Assembly (NCBI GenBank): GCA_003056425.1
Contig: PYVY01000021.1
Location: 1-64,000, forward strand
Source of the DNA: Alteromonas indica
Lineage (GTDB): Bacteria > Pseudomonadota > Gammaproteobacteria > Enterobacterales > Alteromonadaceae
Direction of reading: 5' to 3'
DNA length: 64,000 bases
Under the pieces are notes generated by a model. The model was not told where the DNA came from. It did not search any database and worked only from the letters and a program-made list of their open reading frames with translations. A program made the position numbers and the translations under genes. This document shows, one piece after another, positions 44,016 through 54,854 of the stretch. Each line of letters starts with the position of its first letter. Position 1 is the first letter of the stretch.

Positions 44016-44138
44016 TTAAAGCCCGATGACAATAAACACGATTGCGCCAATCGCTAAAACAATCCTGTTGTTGTAGGGCTGGCTTTTCCATTCGCATAAA
44101 CTGTTATGTATAGCAATATCCCGCTTAGCGACATACAT
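44016..44138 (-). CDS. Putative 40-residue small membrane protein
   Basis: Too short for most gene finders. The frame starts at ATG and ends in a C-terminal hydrophobic helix after the basic segment WKSQPYNNR (NRIVLAIGAIVFIVIGL). That sort of tail is typical of single-span small proteins. The ribosome site is weak. Confidence 0.35.
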   Translation of the reverse strand: MYVAKRDIAIHNSLCEWKSQPYNNRIVLAIGAIVFIVIGL

Positions 44139-44377
44139 ACACTGGTTGTATTACAGTCACTTACCAAGATGCGCTTAGTCGCGCAGTGCTTTCGGTAAAC
44201 CTAGTAACTCCGCTAGTGGAACCCATCGACAAAACCGGCTTAACTATTTTATTAAATTTAATTCGTGCCCTTCCTGAGGCCAGCAGAATAATCGCTGACT
44301 TCGCCCCCGTACCGAGCATCCAACCTCTTTATATACTGTTGTTCCGTATATTCAGTTATCGCCTGACTGCGCTGTAA

Positions 44378-44578
44378 TACATAGCCAGAAGACGGCTAAA
44401 AAATATTGTCCATGACTGTTCGTTATATGGCAAAGGCGCTGAAACCTTTGAATATTTTTTATTAACCTGGCGCTTCCGGGCCGACTTTATAGCCCCGCTG
44501 ATCTGGTGCCATTTGGCTAGTGCTAAAGATGATTTGATTGGTTTTTGGAAGGATACAGCGGGCGCAAAACAAAAGTAA
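44378..44578 (+). pseudogene. Protein-like open frame without a start, possible gene remnant
   Basis: Sixty-six sense codons open after a stop and containing KNIVHDCSLYGKGAETFEYF and DFIAPLIWCHLASAKDDLIG. The composition is protein-like, but no start codon with a ribosome site exists. It could be the C-terminal end of a decayed gene. I do not recognise the family. Confidence 0.3.
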
Positions 44579-45216
44579 CAGAGTATTTTCATGCCTATGT
44601 GTAGCTATTTTTCGTCTTATTGCATTAGCCGGCCGCTGGCGTGAAAATTTTGCGCGGTCTGCCCTGGTGACTTCCCACATCGCGATAAGCAGCATACATT
44701 TATTACCGCCCTCCATGGCGCGTGGTGGCATCTGTGGTGGCTTCGTAAGCCACTGGCTGGAAGCCTTCTTTTACCCAGCTCCACCTGACTGCCACGGCAC
44801 TCTTGGTAATAACTCTCGGCAACTCGTGTCGGTTCGGCCCCTGTCGCCTTCGTTATATCAACTAACCTGGGCTTATCGTTTCAAGCCTGCCGCAATTTGC
44901 TTACGCTGGTGAAATCACTTTGCTCTGTACCGGCTTATTGCGCGGCTTGCGCATCCCACAACTTATACTTCCTGCCAGCTCGGCCAATACAGGCTATGAC
45001 AAACAGCGTTCGTCATTATAACGTTCGCCGATAAACTGTAAGTATAATGGTGTGCATGTGAATTTCGCCGCCCCCACCGTATGCTTCAGCGCTTTGTTTT
45101 TACGGGGCCTATCATTGGTTTATCGCTGGATCGCAAACACACTGTACGGTAAAGTGAATAAATCATGTTGAAAATGTGCTCAGTGATATGGCTGAACACC
45201 AGGAAGAATTATCGGT

Positions 45217-46458
45217 ATGTTTGCGTTTATAGCACGTCAGCCAATATTGGACGGTGAGAAAGATGTATTTGCTTACGAGCTGTTGTTTCGCGACGGCAAA
45301 GGCGGTACCTATCCTGAGCCAGCTTCTGATAAAGCCGCCCTTATCACCGAGCGGTTTAACCCGTTAGGACTGGATGATATCAGCTCGCACAAAATGTCTT
45401 TTATAAACTTTAGTGCCGAGACGTTGATTTCACGCTTTCCCACCTCGCTTGACCCGGATCGGGTCGTGGTAGAGCTATCTGAAAACCCCGGCCAGACTCA
45501 GGGCCTGATCCAGGCGTGCGAACACATAAAACAGTTGGGCTATAAAATTGCCCTCGACGACCCTATGATGCTTAGCGGTCAGTCAGACATTCTGCCCTTG
45601 CTGGATATCGTCAAGGTTGATGTGGGTAAAATCCGCGCCGAGCATGTGGCTAAACGGTTACCACAATACATTGATGCGGACGTTAAGCTTATTGCTGAAA
45701 ATGTTGAAACGCATGAGGCATTTACCGAGTGTCGCGAACTTGGCTTCGATCTGTTTCAGGGGTACTTTTTCTCCCTACCAGAAGCGCGTATCGCCAGAAA
45801 GCTTCCCGCTTCAAAAATGAATCTGGTAGAGCTGATGGGCGAAAGTTCCTCAGAAAAATTTGATTTAAACCGCATCAATCAGATTATTGAACGGGATGCG
45901 GCCCTTAGTTATCTGCTATTGCGCTTTATTAATAACCCCACCGTTAACAAGCGCCATAAAATCACTTCACTGAAACATGCCCTCAATTATATGGGTGAAG
46001 TAGAAATTAAGAAGTTTATAGCCCTGTTGTCGTTGACCCACCTGGGCGATGAAAAGCCGCTAGAAATTATTCATATGTCACTGGTCAGAGCTAAGTTTTT
46101 TGATCTGTTAGCGCAACACCGTAAACAGCAGATGAATCCGCCGGTGGGCTTTTTGGTTGGTTTATTTTCGCTGCTTGATGCGTTGCTGGACCAGGATATG
46201 CCGGGGATTCTGAAGCAACTGCCGCTGGTTGATGAGGTTATCGACGCGCTGCTGGGTAAATCTAATGAATTTAACCACTATATGGTGCTGGTACGTGCCT
46301 TTGAAAGCGCTCTATGGCTCAATGTAGTGAAACAATCAAAAGCGCTGGATATTGATCAAAAGCAGCTGCATGGTTTGTATAACCAAGCGATTATCTGGGG
46401 CAATAGTGTCCGCAGTACTATCTCGTCCTACTTTCCACGCTCTAATACCAGTAATTAA
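45217..46458 (+). CDS. EAL-HDOD signalling protein (YuxH-like)
   Basis: A 413-residue cytoplasmic protein: N-terminal EAL-like domain (1-200) with FIARQPILDGEKDVFAYELL in place of a canonical EAL (ELL), and a C-terminal HDOD domain (about 205-400). Such proteins usually do not hydrolyse cyclic-di-GMP and act by binding or protein contacts. ATG start, single gene. Confidence 0.88.
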   Translation: MFAFIARQPILDGEKDVFAYELLFRDGKGGTYPEPASDKAALITERFNPLGLDDISSHKMSFINFSAETLISRFPTSLDPDRVVVELSENPGQTQGLIQACEHIKQLGYKIALDDPMMLSGQSDILPLLDIVKVDVGKIRAEHVAKRLPQYIDADVKLIAENVETHEAFTECRELGFDLFQGYFFSLPEARIARKLPASKMNLVELMGESSSEKFDLNRINQIIERDAALSYLLLRFINNPTVNKRHKITSLKHALNYMGEVEIKKFIALLSLTHLGDEKPLEIIHMSLVRAKFFDLLAQHRKQQMNPPVGFLVGLFSLLDALLDQDMPGILKQLPLVDEVIDALLGKSNEFNHYMVLVRAFESALWLNVVKQSKALDIDQKQLHGLYNQAIIWGNSVRSTISSYFPRSNTSN

Positions 46459-46699
46459 CAGCCTACTACAGCGCTGCTTCGACCTTGTCATACCCATGCG
46501 GGGTTAGCGGGGTGTACATAGTGCCGCCTACTCTAGCGCCCAAGGTACCCCTGGGCGGCCCCATAGCCTTTTATACGGCGCGGCTAGCCGTGCTCTTCGT
46601 ACAGGCCAGCCCTACTCCCTTACAGAGCCAGGGCTTATAAGCACCGGCCGATTGCCACGCGCTTACTGATACAGGCTAACGGACCACCGATAGCGTGAA

Positions 46700-47680
46700 C
46701 TACTTGGGCTCAATTTCGCGAACGTGTCGTTGCACCGATATTATTGAGCCAAGTAACCCCAATACAACTGATAGCCCTAACATCGTTAACAACGCACTGC
46801 CAGTGAGGCCGGTAATATTAAATTCTTTTTGGTAAAGACTGGCAAAGGCCTGAATACTGCTGTCCATCCACCATAAAATAATAATGACGGCGAACCAGGC
46901 AATCAGCCCACCCAGTAAACCGTACCAAAAGCCGGTGTATAAAAAAGGCCGATGAATAAAGGCATCGGTCGCCCCCACCAGTTTCATTACCAAAATCTCA
47001 TCACGCTTATTAAGAATATTTAAACGAATCGTATTGCCGATAATCAATACCACTGAGATAAACAATAAGCCGCCGATAAGAGTGACCAGTTCCCGGGCAA
47101 TATTCAGCACCGCATAGAGCCTTTCTAACCACTCAATATCTAACTTACCCACATCCACTTCGCGCTGCTGCGTTAACTTTTCTAACAACTGGCCGGCGGC
47201 CTGCGGCGAGACGAACTTTTCACCCGGCGTCACTAATACCACATCTGGCAATGGGTTGGCCTCCAGATACGCCATTGCGTCGCCTAATCCGGAAAGCTGC
47301 TGGAACTCTTTTAGCGCTTCATCGGCCGGAATATAAGTCACACTGTCGACCTCAGGCCAGGTTTTGATGCGGGTAATCAATTGTTGTGCGCTACCTGCAT
47401 TGGTTTCAGCTTTAAGAAATAGCGAAATTTCCGAGGCTTGCTCCCAGCCTGCGCTGATTTTTTCGGTATTTTTAACCAGGATATAGAGGGTACTTGGCAA
47501 GGTTATACTTAATCCTAAAACCCCGATAGTCATCAGGGAAGCCGCCGGCTGGCGCCACAATTCGCCCAGGCTACCTAGCGCTTGACGCACATGAGACACC
47601 AGGATCATGCTGATTATCTGGAAAAAGCCAACACGGCTGTCGCTGGCCCCCTGGGGGCGGCCTTTAAATAACAGGCTCAT
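46700..47680 (-). CDS. ftsX: Cell division ABC permease FtsX
   Basis: A 326-residue protein with four membrane helices and a large periplasmic loop (about 70-200) between TM1 and TM2, as in FtsX that activates amidase regulators at the septum. LNKRDEILVMKLVGATDAFI is the typical coupling region. It overlaps ftsE by four bases (ATGA). Confidence 0.95.
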   Translation of the reverse strand: MSLLFKGRPQGASDSRVGFFQIISMILVSHVRQALGSLGELWRQPAASLMTIGVLGLSITLPSTLYILVKNTEKISAGWEQASEISLFLKAETNAGSAQQLITRIKTWPEVDSVTYIPADEALKEFQQLSGLGDAMAYLEANPLPDVVLVTPGEKFVSPQAAGQLLEKLTQQREVDVGKLDIEWLERLYAVLNIARELVTLIGGLLFISVVLIIGNTIRLNILNKRDEILVMKLVGATDAFIHRPFLYTGFWYGLLGGLIAWFAVIIILWWMDSSIQAFASLYQKEFNITGLTGSALLTMLGLSVVLGLLGSIISVQRHVREIEPK

Positions 47681-48366
47681 GACGTCGCCTCCTGCCCATC
47701 TTCATTAAGCCCATCGGTTATCATCTGGCCACCTTTAAGGGTCAATGTGCGGTATTTCATACGCGCAATCAAGCCGAGATCATGGGTGGCAATCAATACC
47801 GACACGCCGGCCTGATTAAAGTCTTCGAATAAGCGCACAATTTCCATTGATAGCTTGGGATCCAGGTTGCCGGTAGGCTCATCAGCCAATAGTAAGGGGG
47901 GCTTATTGACTACCGCCCGCGCAATCCCTACGCGTTGTTGTTCCCCGCCAGATAGCATAATGGGCAAATCGCGGGCTTTGTCGCTTAACCCGACCATATC
48001 CAGCGCTGCATGTACTCGGCGCGAGGTTTCTTTGTGGGTGAATCCTTCAATAACCAGCGGCAAAGCCACATTGTCGAACACCGACTTATCCATCAACAAC
48101 TGGTGGCTTTGAAAAATCATTCCGATATCACGTCGAATATAGGCAATTTGCCGGCGCTTAATGGTATTGAGATCATGGCCGTTGATCATCACCCGTCCCA
48201 CTGTGGGCCGTTCCATAATGCTGATAAGTTTTAGTATGGTACTTTTACCTGCCCCCGAATGGCCGGTTAAAAAAGCCATTTCACCCGGGGCGATATGAAA
48301 GTTAACCTTGCTCAACGCTCGCTGGCCGCCAGGGTAGGTTTTGCTTACCTGCTCAAATTTAATCAT
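47677..48366 (-). CDS. ftsE: Cell division ATPase FtsE
   Basis: A 229-residue ABC ATPase: Walker A GHSGAGKST, signature LSGGEQQRVGIARA, Walker B LLLADEPTGNLDP. It powers FtsX. It is preceded by ftsY 40 bases upstream in the usual order ftsY-ftsE-ftsX. Confidence 0.97.
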   Translation of the reverse strand: MIKFEQVSKTYPGGQRALSKVNFHIAPGEMAFLTGHSGAGKSTILKLISIMERPTVGRVMINGHDLNTIKRRQIAYIRRDIGMIFQSHQLLMDKSVFDNVALPLVIEGFTHKETSRRVHAALDMVGLSDKARDLPIMLSGGEQQRVGIARAVVNKPPLLLADEPTGNLDPKLSMEIVRLFEDFNQAGVSVLIATHDLGLIARMKYRTLTLKGGQMITDGLNEDGQEATS

Positions 48367-48405
48367 AACGTTTCTACCCTGCTTAAATGCTTTGCTACCA
48401 GTACC

Positions 48406-49776
<1,371 letters not shown>

Positions 49777-49842
49777 TGTGCGGACAAACCCTTATTAATT
49801 CAGTATAAATTCGGCTAAACTGACCAGCCATAACCAGTCGTT

Positions 49843-50460
49843 ATGATAACATTGTCAACCAGTATGAAGCGAGCGTCTAAAGCCCACCCTACCTCTTCCT
49901 CCCGAACCGGTCATGTTCGGATCATTGCCGGCCAGTGGCGCGGCAGAAAATTACCTGTGGCAGATATTCAGGGCTTACGTCCTACCACGGACAGAAATAA
50001 AGAAACCCTGTTTAATTGGTTAATGCATGATACCCGCAATGCCCAATGTCTGGATGTTTTTGCTGGTTCTGGTGCGCTGGGTATCGAAGCCCTGTCACGC
50101 TATGCCAGCGCGTGCGATTTTTTCGAGCAGGATGTTACCGCGGCCAACCAGTTAACCCGTAATTTGCAAACCCTGAATGCGAATGGCCTCGTGACCCGTG
50201 GAGACGCCCTTAGCTTACTGCAAAACACTTCCCAAACCTACGACCTGATCTTTATTGATCCGCCATTTAACTGCGGCTTGGTCCAACCTGCGCTGGATAT
50301 TATCGTACAGCGCGAGCTGATTAAACCAAATGGACTCATTTATATTGAGCAAGAAGGTACGGCGGGCTTTCCGGAATTGCCTGATGGCTATCAGGTGGTC
50401 AAGCAAAAAAACCTGGCTCAGCTATGTTATTTGCTGGTCGAAGCCCAGGCTATGGATTAA
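49843..50460 (+). CDS. rsmD: 16S rRNA (guanine-966-N2)-methyltransferase
   Basis: A 205-residue SAM enzyme, with RIIAGQWRGRKLP, RPTTDRNKETLFNWL, LDVFAGSGALGIEALSR and the catalytic FIDPPF. It modifies G966 of 16S rRNA. ATG 49843 is kept, although ATG 49864 would match the usual N-terminus equally well; no ribosome site is clear. It is divergent from ftsY and overlaps yjaG at its end. Confidence 0.95.
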   Translation: MITLSTSMKRASKAHPTSSSRTGHVRIIAGQWRGRKLPVADIQGLRPTTDRNKETLFNWLMHDTRNAQCLDVFAGSGALGIEALSRYASACDFFEQDVTAANQLTRNLQTLNANGLVTRGDALSLLQNTSQTYDLIFIDPPFNCGLVQPALDIIVQRELIKPNGLIYIEQEGTAGFPELPDGYQVVKQKNLAQLCYLLVEAQAMD

Positions 50461-51035
50461 AGCTCCAGACCAATATTTGACATACCGGCTTCCAGCGACA
50501 TCGCCCTGAACGCATCCAATGCTTCGGGTTTGCGTCCCATGGTATCAAGCTGTGCTAATAGTTCTTGCTGTGTCTCAATTTCAAATTGCATCAACGGATG
50601 GTCTTTAACATTGTCATCCGTAGCTTCATCACTTAGAAGAAGAAATGCTTCTACCGAACCCTGTGACAGTTTGCTTATTACCACCGCGCCCTGCTCATCC
50701 TGCGCCAATACAAGATTGATCAGCGCACTCATTGCCATCGCGGCGTCGATGGCAGGGTAGACACCATAAAAATCGTAATCCTGAGTATCCGGGGTAGCGT
50801 CTTCTACTTTTTCCAGATGGACAGCAAAGTTAATTTTACTGCGCGGGGTGCGAAGCCATTCCCATACAAGGTCCAGGCATTTACGGTGAACGCCGTCGTC
50901 CTCATAGCCTGTAGCATCACAGAACAGCGTATAATTGGGTAACATACGCTCAAGTAGCGCGGCACCAAAAGCAACCGCTTTCCAGTCACCCAACTCTCTA
51001 ACGCGGGCGAAGGTATTTAATCTTGGTTGGGTCAT
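50457..51035 (-). CDS. yjaG: YjaG/DUF416 family protein
   Basis: A 192-residue acidic protein with the family features YTLFCDATGYEDD and FYGVYPAIDAAMAMSALI. Function unknown. It overlaps the yhgN stop by one base (TAATG) and converges with rsmD with a four-base overlap. Confidence 0.9.
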   Translation of the reverse strand: MTQPRLNTFARVRELGDWKAVAFGAALLERMLPNYTLFCDATGYEDDGVHRKCLDLVWEWLRTPRSKINFAVHLEKVEDATPDTQDYDFYGVYPAIDAAMAMSALINLVLAQDEQGAVVISKLSQGSVEAFLLLSDEATDDNVKDHPLMQFEIETQQELLAQLDTMGRKPEALDAFRAMSLEAGMSNIGLEL

Positions 51036-51637
51036 TAAAACATTCCAGAAGTATGTGAAAAGTACTGGGCGATGCCATCTAATAGCATTTGAATGGCGAT
51101 CATCACCAGAATCATACCCATCAGACGTTCCATGGCAATAAGGCCGCGTTCGCCTAATAAGCGATGAAAGCCACCTGAAAATAATAAAATAACCGCACTT
51201 ATTAGCCAGGCTGCGCCGAGCGCAAGGGACCAGTCGACCATTCGCTCAGGGTTCTGATTAGATAGCAAGATGAGCGCCGCCAGAGTAGACGGCCCGGCGA
51301 TCATAGGGATCGCCAGCGGTACCAGAAAGGGCTCTTCACCTACGGCTAACCCCAACGGGTTACCGGCCTGAGGGAATATCATTTTGACTGCAATAAGAAA
51401 CAAAATGATGCCCCCGGCAATACTTACTGATTCCTGGCGAACATTGAGAAAATCCAGAACCGCTTGGCCGCTGAACAGGAAAATAAACAATATCAGCAGC
51501 GCCAGTAGCAACTCACGAATTAAAATTACGCGCCTGCGCTTGGGTTCGATGGATTTCAGCACCGACATAAATATCGGCAGATTACCCAGCGGATCCATGA
51601 TAAGAAAAAGCATGACTGCCGCCGACCAGGTATCCAT
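51035..51637 (-). CDS. yhgN: MarC/YhgN family membrane protein
   Basis: A 200-residue protein with six hydrophobic segments, LFLIMDPLGNLPIFMSVL at the N-terminus, and VPLAIPMIAGPSTLAALIL; typical of the MarC/UPF0056 family, of unclear function. First gene of a pair with yjaG. Confidence 0.92.
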   Translation of the reverse strand: MDTWSAAVMLFLIMDPLGNLPIFMSVLKSIEPKRRRVILIRELLLALLILFIFLFSGQAVLDFLNVRQESVSIAGGIILFLIAVKMIFPQAGNPLGLAVGEEPFLVPLAIPMIAGPSTLAALILLSNQNPERMVDWSLALGAAWLISAVILLFSGGFHRLLGERGLIAMERLMGMILVMIAIQMLLDGIAQYFSHTSGMF

Positions 51638-51798
51638 TTATACAACTCCCCTACCCAATAATTCATTTAACACGTTGTAGTGTGCTACAGGCCAAACCCG
51701 GCACACATTCGGCTGGGTTTAATTTATTCGTTAATTAACTAGCAAATTGTCGCATTTACGCTTTACTTTTACTATCACCAATATAAGGATTGAATAGC

Positions 51799-51981
51799 AT
51801 GGCCTTGATGAACGTTAAAGAAGTAGCTGCATTTTTGGGGATTCAGGAAATTCGGGTCGAACGGCTTGAGCGGGAAAGCTTGCTTACCGCAAAAGATACC
51901 GGCCCGGCAGGTGAACCTCTGTTTGAACAGGGCGATGTAGAACGTTATAAGCAACTGGCAGAGCGGTTGGGCGGAATTTAA
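51799..51981 (+). CDS. Small MerR-like/excisionase-type DNA-binding protein
   Basis: A 60-residue protein, MNVKEVAAFLGIQEIRVERL being a winged-helix start as in MerR-like or Xis-like proteins. ATG 51799 follows AAGGA at about ten bases; TTG 51790 is the alternative. The target is unknown; no phage genes are nearby. Confidence 0.6.
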   Translation: MALMNVKEVAAFLGIQEIRVERLERESLLTAKDTGPAGEPLFEQGDVERYKQLAERLGGI

Positions 51982-52069
51982 TTCCGCCTTGGTTGCCACA
52001 CCAGTCCCCAACAGGTCTTTTATAACCTGTGGGTTTATGTGCCCATCTGGGCACATTTAACAATGGGTA

Positions 52070-53353
52070 TTAGAAGTCGTGCAACATTCTGGCAATAGAG
52101 CGGATACCTTTTGCGGTTGCCCCCACCGGCATGTCACTAGTGGCGCTACCATTGTAGGCTGCCGCTAAGTCCAGGTGAACCCAGCCTTTACCCTCCGGGT
52201 TAACGAAGCGCGCCAGAAAACCTGCAGCATTGGACGCCCCGGCGCCCCCACCGCCTTTTTGCGGGCGGCTATTGGCGGTGTCGGCAAAGGCACTGGGACA
52301 GCGGTTTTTATGGAACGGCTCCAGGGGCAAGGGCCAGAATTTTTCATTTTCCTGCTGCGCGCTGGCCAGCATTTTTTGACGTGCCGCCTCGTCCATACTA
52401 AATACTGCATGGTAGTCTTTACCCAGGGCAACCATTGCTGCGCCGGTTAATGTAGCCGCATCAATGATTAATGGAGCGCCGGTTTCCGTAGCCCGTAATA
52501 AGCCGTCGGCCAACACCAGGCGGCCTTCAGCATCCGTGTTAACCACTTCCACTGTTACGCCATTTTTATAAGTAATCACATCGCCTAACTTGTATGCGTG
52601 TCCGCTGATCAAGTTTTCGGCGCAGCATAATAATAGCTTTACCCGTTTTTTAAGACCCGAGGTCATCGCCAGGCCCAATGCACCTGTCACGGTAGCTGCT
52701 CCGCCCATATCGCATTTCATATCCAGCATACCTTCACTGGACTTTATTGAATAACCGCCGCTGTCGAAGGTGATCCCCTTACCGACCAGAACGGCATCCA
52801 CTGGCGCATTGGGATTGCCCGTAGGATTAAAATCTGCTTCCAGTAATACCGGCGGCCGCTCACTGCCTCGGCCTACATTATAAATACCCATCCAGCCGGC
52901 GTCCTTTAACGCTTCACCGGTGGTCATTTCAATAGAGACCTTATCGCCGCCCAACTCTTTAATCCAGTTAGCTGCCCGGCGGGCCAGATTTTCCGGACTT
53001 AAATCTTCAGGTGTATCGTTTACCAGTTGGCGGGTAAACTGCAGTGCCGCAAAATGGTTTTTCAACTTGTCCTTATCCGGCGTGTCTGCCCACGTGATTG
53101 TACCCGGCGTACGAGGGCGGGTGTAGCTCATGGCAAAGGTCCATTGCTGCTCAAAGCTCCAGTCGCCTTGCAAGCGTACTTTACTTATATTCAGATTATC
53201 CAGCGTACGCGCGGCAACCGCTATTGAGCGTAAAGGGTCCGGCGAATCCGACAGATGAATCGTAGCCCCGGTATTGTTCATACTCAGTGGTGCATTGTCG
53301 CCCCACTGTTGCGCAGCGGGTTCTTGTGAAAGACAGACGTCAAAATCAGTCAT
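52070..53353 (-). CDS. pepB: Peptidase B (leucyl aminopeptidase family M17)
   Basis: A 427-residue aminopeptidase, the same length as E. coli PepB. The metal-binding catalytic signature NTDAEGRLVLADGL, GKGITFDSGGYSIKSS and DMKCDMGGAATVTGA are intact. ATG 53353 with AAGGA six bases upstream is chosen; upstream in-frame ATG 53386 lacks a ribosome site. Confidence 0.94.
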   Translation of the reverse strand: MTDFDVCLSQEPAAQQWGDNAPLSMNNTGATIHLSDSPDPLRSIAVAARTLDNLNISKVRLQGDWSFEQQWTFAMSYTRPRTPGTITWADTPDKDKLKNHFAALQFTRQLVNDTPEDLSPENLARRAANWIKELGGDKVSIEMTTGEALKDAGWMGIYNVGRGSERPPVLLEADFNPTGNPNAPVDAVLVGKGITFDSGGYSIKSSEGMLDMKCDMGGAATVTGALGLAMTSGLKKRVKLLLCCAENLISGHAYKLGDVITYKNGVTVEVVNTDAEGRLVLADGLLRATETGAPLIIDAATLTGAAMVALGKDYHAVFSMDEAARQKMLASAQQENEKFWPLPLEPFHKNRCPSAFADTANSRPQKGGGGAGASNAAGFLARFVNPEGKGWVHLDLAAAYNGSATSDMPVGATAKGIRSIARMLHDF

Positions 53354-53407
53354 AACAATTCCTTTTTTGGTTGTTACACTAGTCAAAATTTATTACAACG
53401 TAATCTA

Positions 53408-54109
53408 ATGAAATTTACTACGTCGTTGGTACGCGGAAAGCTTATCCGCCGCTATAAAAGGTTTTTAGCCGATGTGGAGTTACCCGGGGGCGACGTCGTC
53501 GTGGCGCATTGCCCTAATACCGGGGCCATGACCGGTTGTGCCGAGCCTGGCTTTACGGTCTACCTCAGTCGCTCTGACAATCCTAAACGAAAACTGGCCT
53601 ACACATGGGAGTTGGCACAGGATTTTGCCGGGAACTTCATCGGGGTGAATACCCATATGGCTAATAAACTGGTAGCGGAAGCGATAAATAACAAGGCCCT
53701 GCCCCAATTTAAACCGGTTGAGCGGTTTGTTGCAGAGGTAACACCGCCGGGGGCCAGCAGCCGCTTCGATTTTCAACTTTTTGAAGCGAATGAACTACAC
53801 TACATGGAAGTTAAATCAGTCACCCTGGCACGGGACCAAGCAGGTTATTTTCCCGATGCCGTGACTAGCAGGGGAACCCGGCACTGCCAGGAATTATCCG
53901 AACTGGCGCTTAGTGGCATTCGCACCACCTTGGCATTTTGTGTTCAACATACGGGGATTGCCACAGTACATATTGCACGGGACATTGATCCCCGCTATAA
54001 CGAGGCCGTATTGGATGCGCAGCGCAATGGCGTGAATATTGTTGCATTTGGCTGCTCGATAAACCAACAAAAAATGGAGATAAATCAAACACTCCCTGTT
54101 ATTTTGTAA
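53408..54109 (+). CDS. sfsA: SfsA family protein
   Basis: A 233-residue protein with RYKRFLADVELPGGDVVVAH, PNTGAM, and the VKSVTLA and FPDAVTSRGTRHCQEL motifs that place it with nuclease-like SfsA. Its role is debated (sugar fermentation stimulation in E. coli). It is divergent from pepB and upstream of dksA, as in E. coli. Confidence 0.93.
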   Translation: MKFTTSLVRGKLIRRYKRFLADVELPGGDVVVAHCPNTGAMTGCAEPGFTVYLSRSDNPKRKLAYTWELAQDFAGNFIGVNTHMANKLVAEAINNKALPQFKPVERFVAEVTPPGASSRFDFQLFEANELHYMEVKSVTLARDQAGYFPDAVTSRGTRHCQELSELALSGIRTTLAFCVQHTGIATVHIARDIDPRYNEAVLDAQRNGVNIVAFGCSINQQKMEINQTLPVIL

Positions 54110-54327
54110 AAAACAGGTTGATTTTTTCGAGCACGACGCCATATTTGCGCCTTGCTTTTTACCTTTGCAATGGAATTTCAGGTTGCAAACGTGGTGGTTT
54201 TTGCATGAGTAAGATCACCAGTGGAAAGGTTACTTTGACACTTTGGATTGCCCGTAGCCGAAGATTTTGCTATAGATAATCGGTTTTTTGGGACATCGTG
54301 GGTGTCGTAGTGTAGGAGATGTGGCAC

Positions 54328-54777
54328 ATGCCAACAGGAAAAGAAACGAAATCCCTAGGACTTTTAGCATTAGCTGGGTTGCAACCGTATCAGCCCAAGC
54401 CTGATGAAGAGTACATGAATGAACCGCAGACAGAACATTTCCGTCTGCTTTTGAAAGCCTGGCGCGACCAGCTTCGTGAAGAAGTCGACCGCACCGTTAC
54501 GCACATGAAAGATGAAGCAGCAAATTTTCCTGACCCGGTAGACCGTGCTGCGCAGGAAGAAGAGTTCAGTCTGGAACTGCGTACCCGCGATCGCGAACGC
54601 AAGCTTATCAAGAAAATTGAAAAAACTCTGAAGCGCATTGAAGCGGACGATTTTGGCTTTTGCGATCAGTGCGGTATTGAAATTGGTATTCGCCGGCTTG
54701 AAGCCCGGCCGACCGCTGATTTATGTATCGACTGCAAGACCATGGCAGAAATTAAAGAAAAACAAATGCAGGGATAA
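54328..54777 (+). CDS. dksA: RNA polymerase-binding transcription factor DksA
   Basis: A 149-residue protein with coiled-coil helices and the zinc finger CDQCGIEIGIRRLEARPTAD ending in CIDC. The coiled-coil tip DPVDRAAQEEEF holds the acidic residues that act with ppGpp on RNA polymerase. ATG 54328 with GGAG nine bases upstream is preferred over ATG 54319. Confidence 0.97.
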   Translation: MPTGKETKSLGLLALAGLQPYQPKPDEEYMNEPQTEHFRLLLKAWRDQLREEVDRTVTHMKDEAANFPDPVDRAAQEEEFSLELRTRDRERKLIKKIEKTLKRIEADDFGFCDQCGIEIGIRRLEARPTADLCIDCKTMAEIKEKQMQG

Positions 54778-54854
54778 TCACGCTTTGCAAATTATGGCGG
54801 TAACAGCACCTTGCTGTTACCCGCTATTGCAATGATGTTCCCGGTATCAGCGTA

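Larger units (their letters stand above)
43695..45216. other. Long gene-poor region between rpoH and the EAL-HDOD gene
   Basis: About 1.5 kb. Two short protein-like frames are listed separately (44016-44138 minus, 44378-44578 plus). The remainder has scattered stops in all frames. Regulatory sequence for rpoH must lie near 43700-43800, but I see no convincing box. Confidence 0.5.

Noticed and set aside
51799..51981. Prophage excisionase
   Set aside because: The Xis/MerR-like protein has no integrase, att repeats or phage genes around it.
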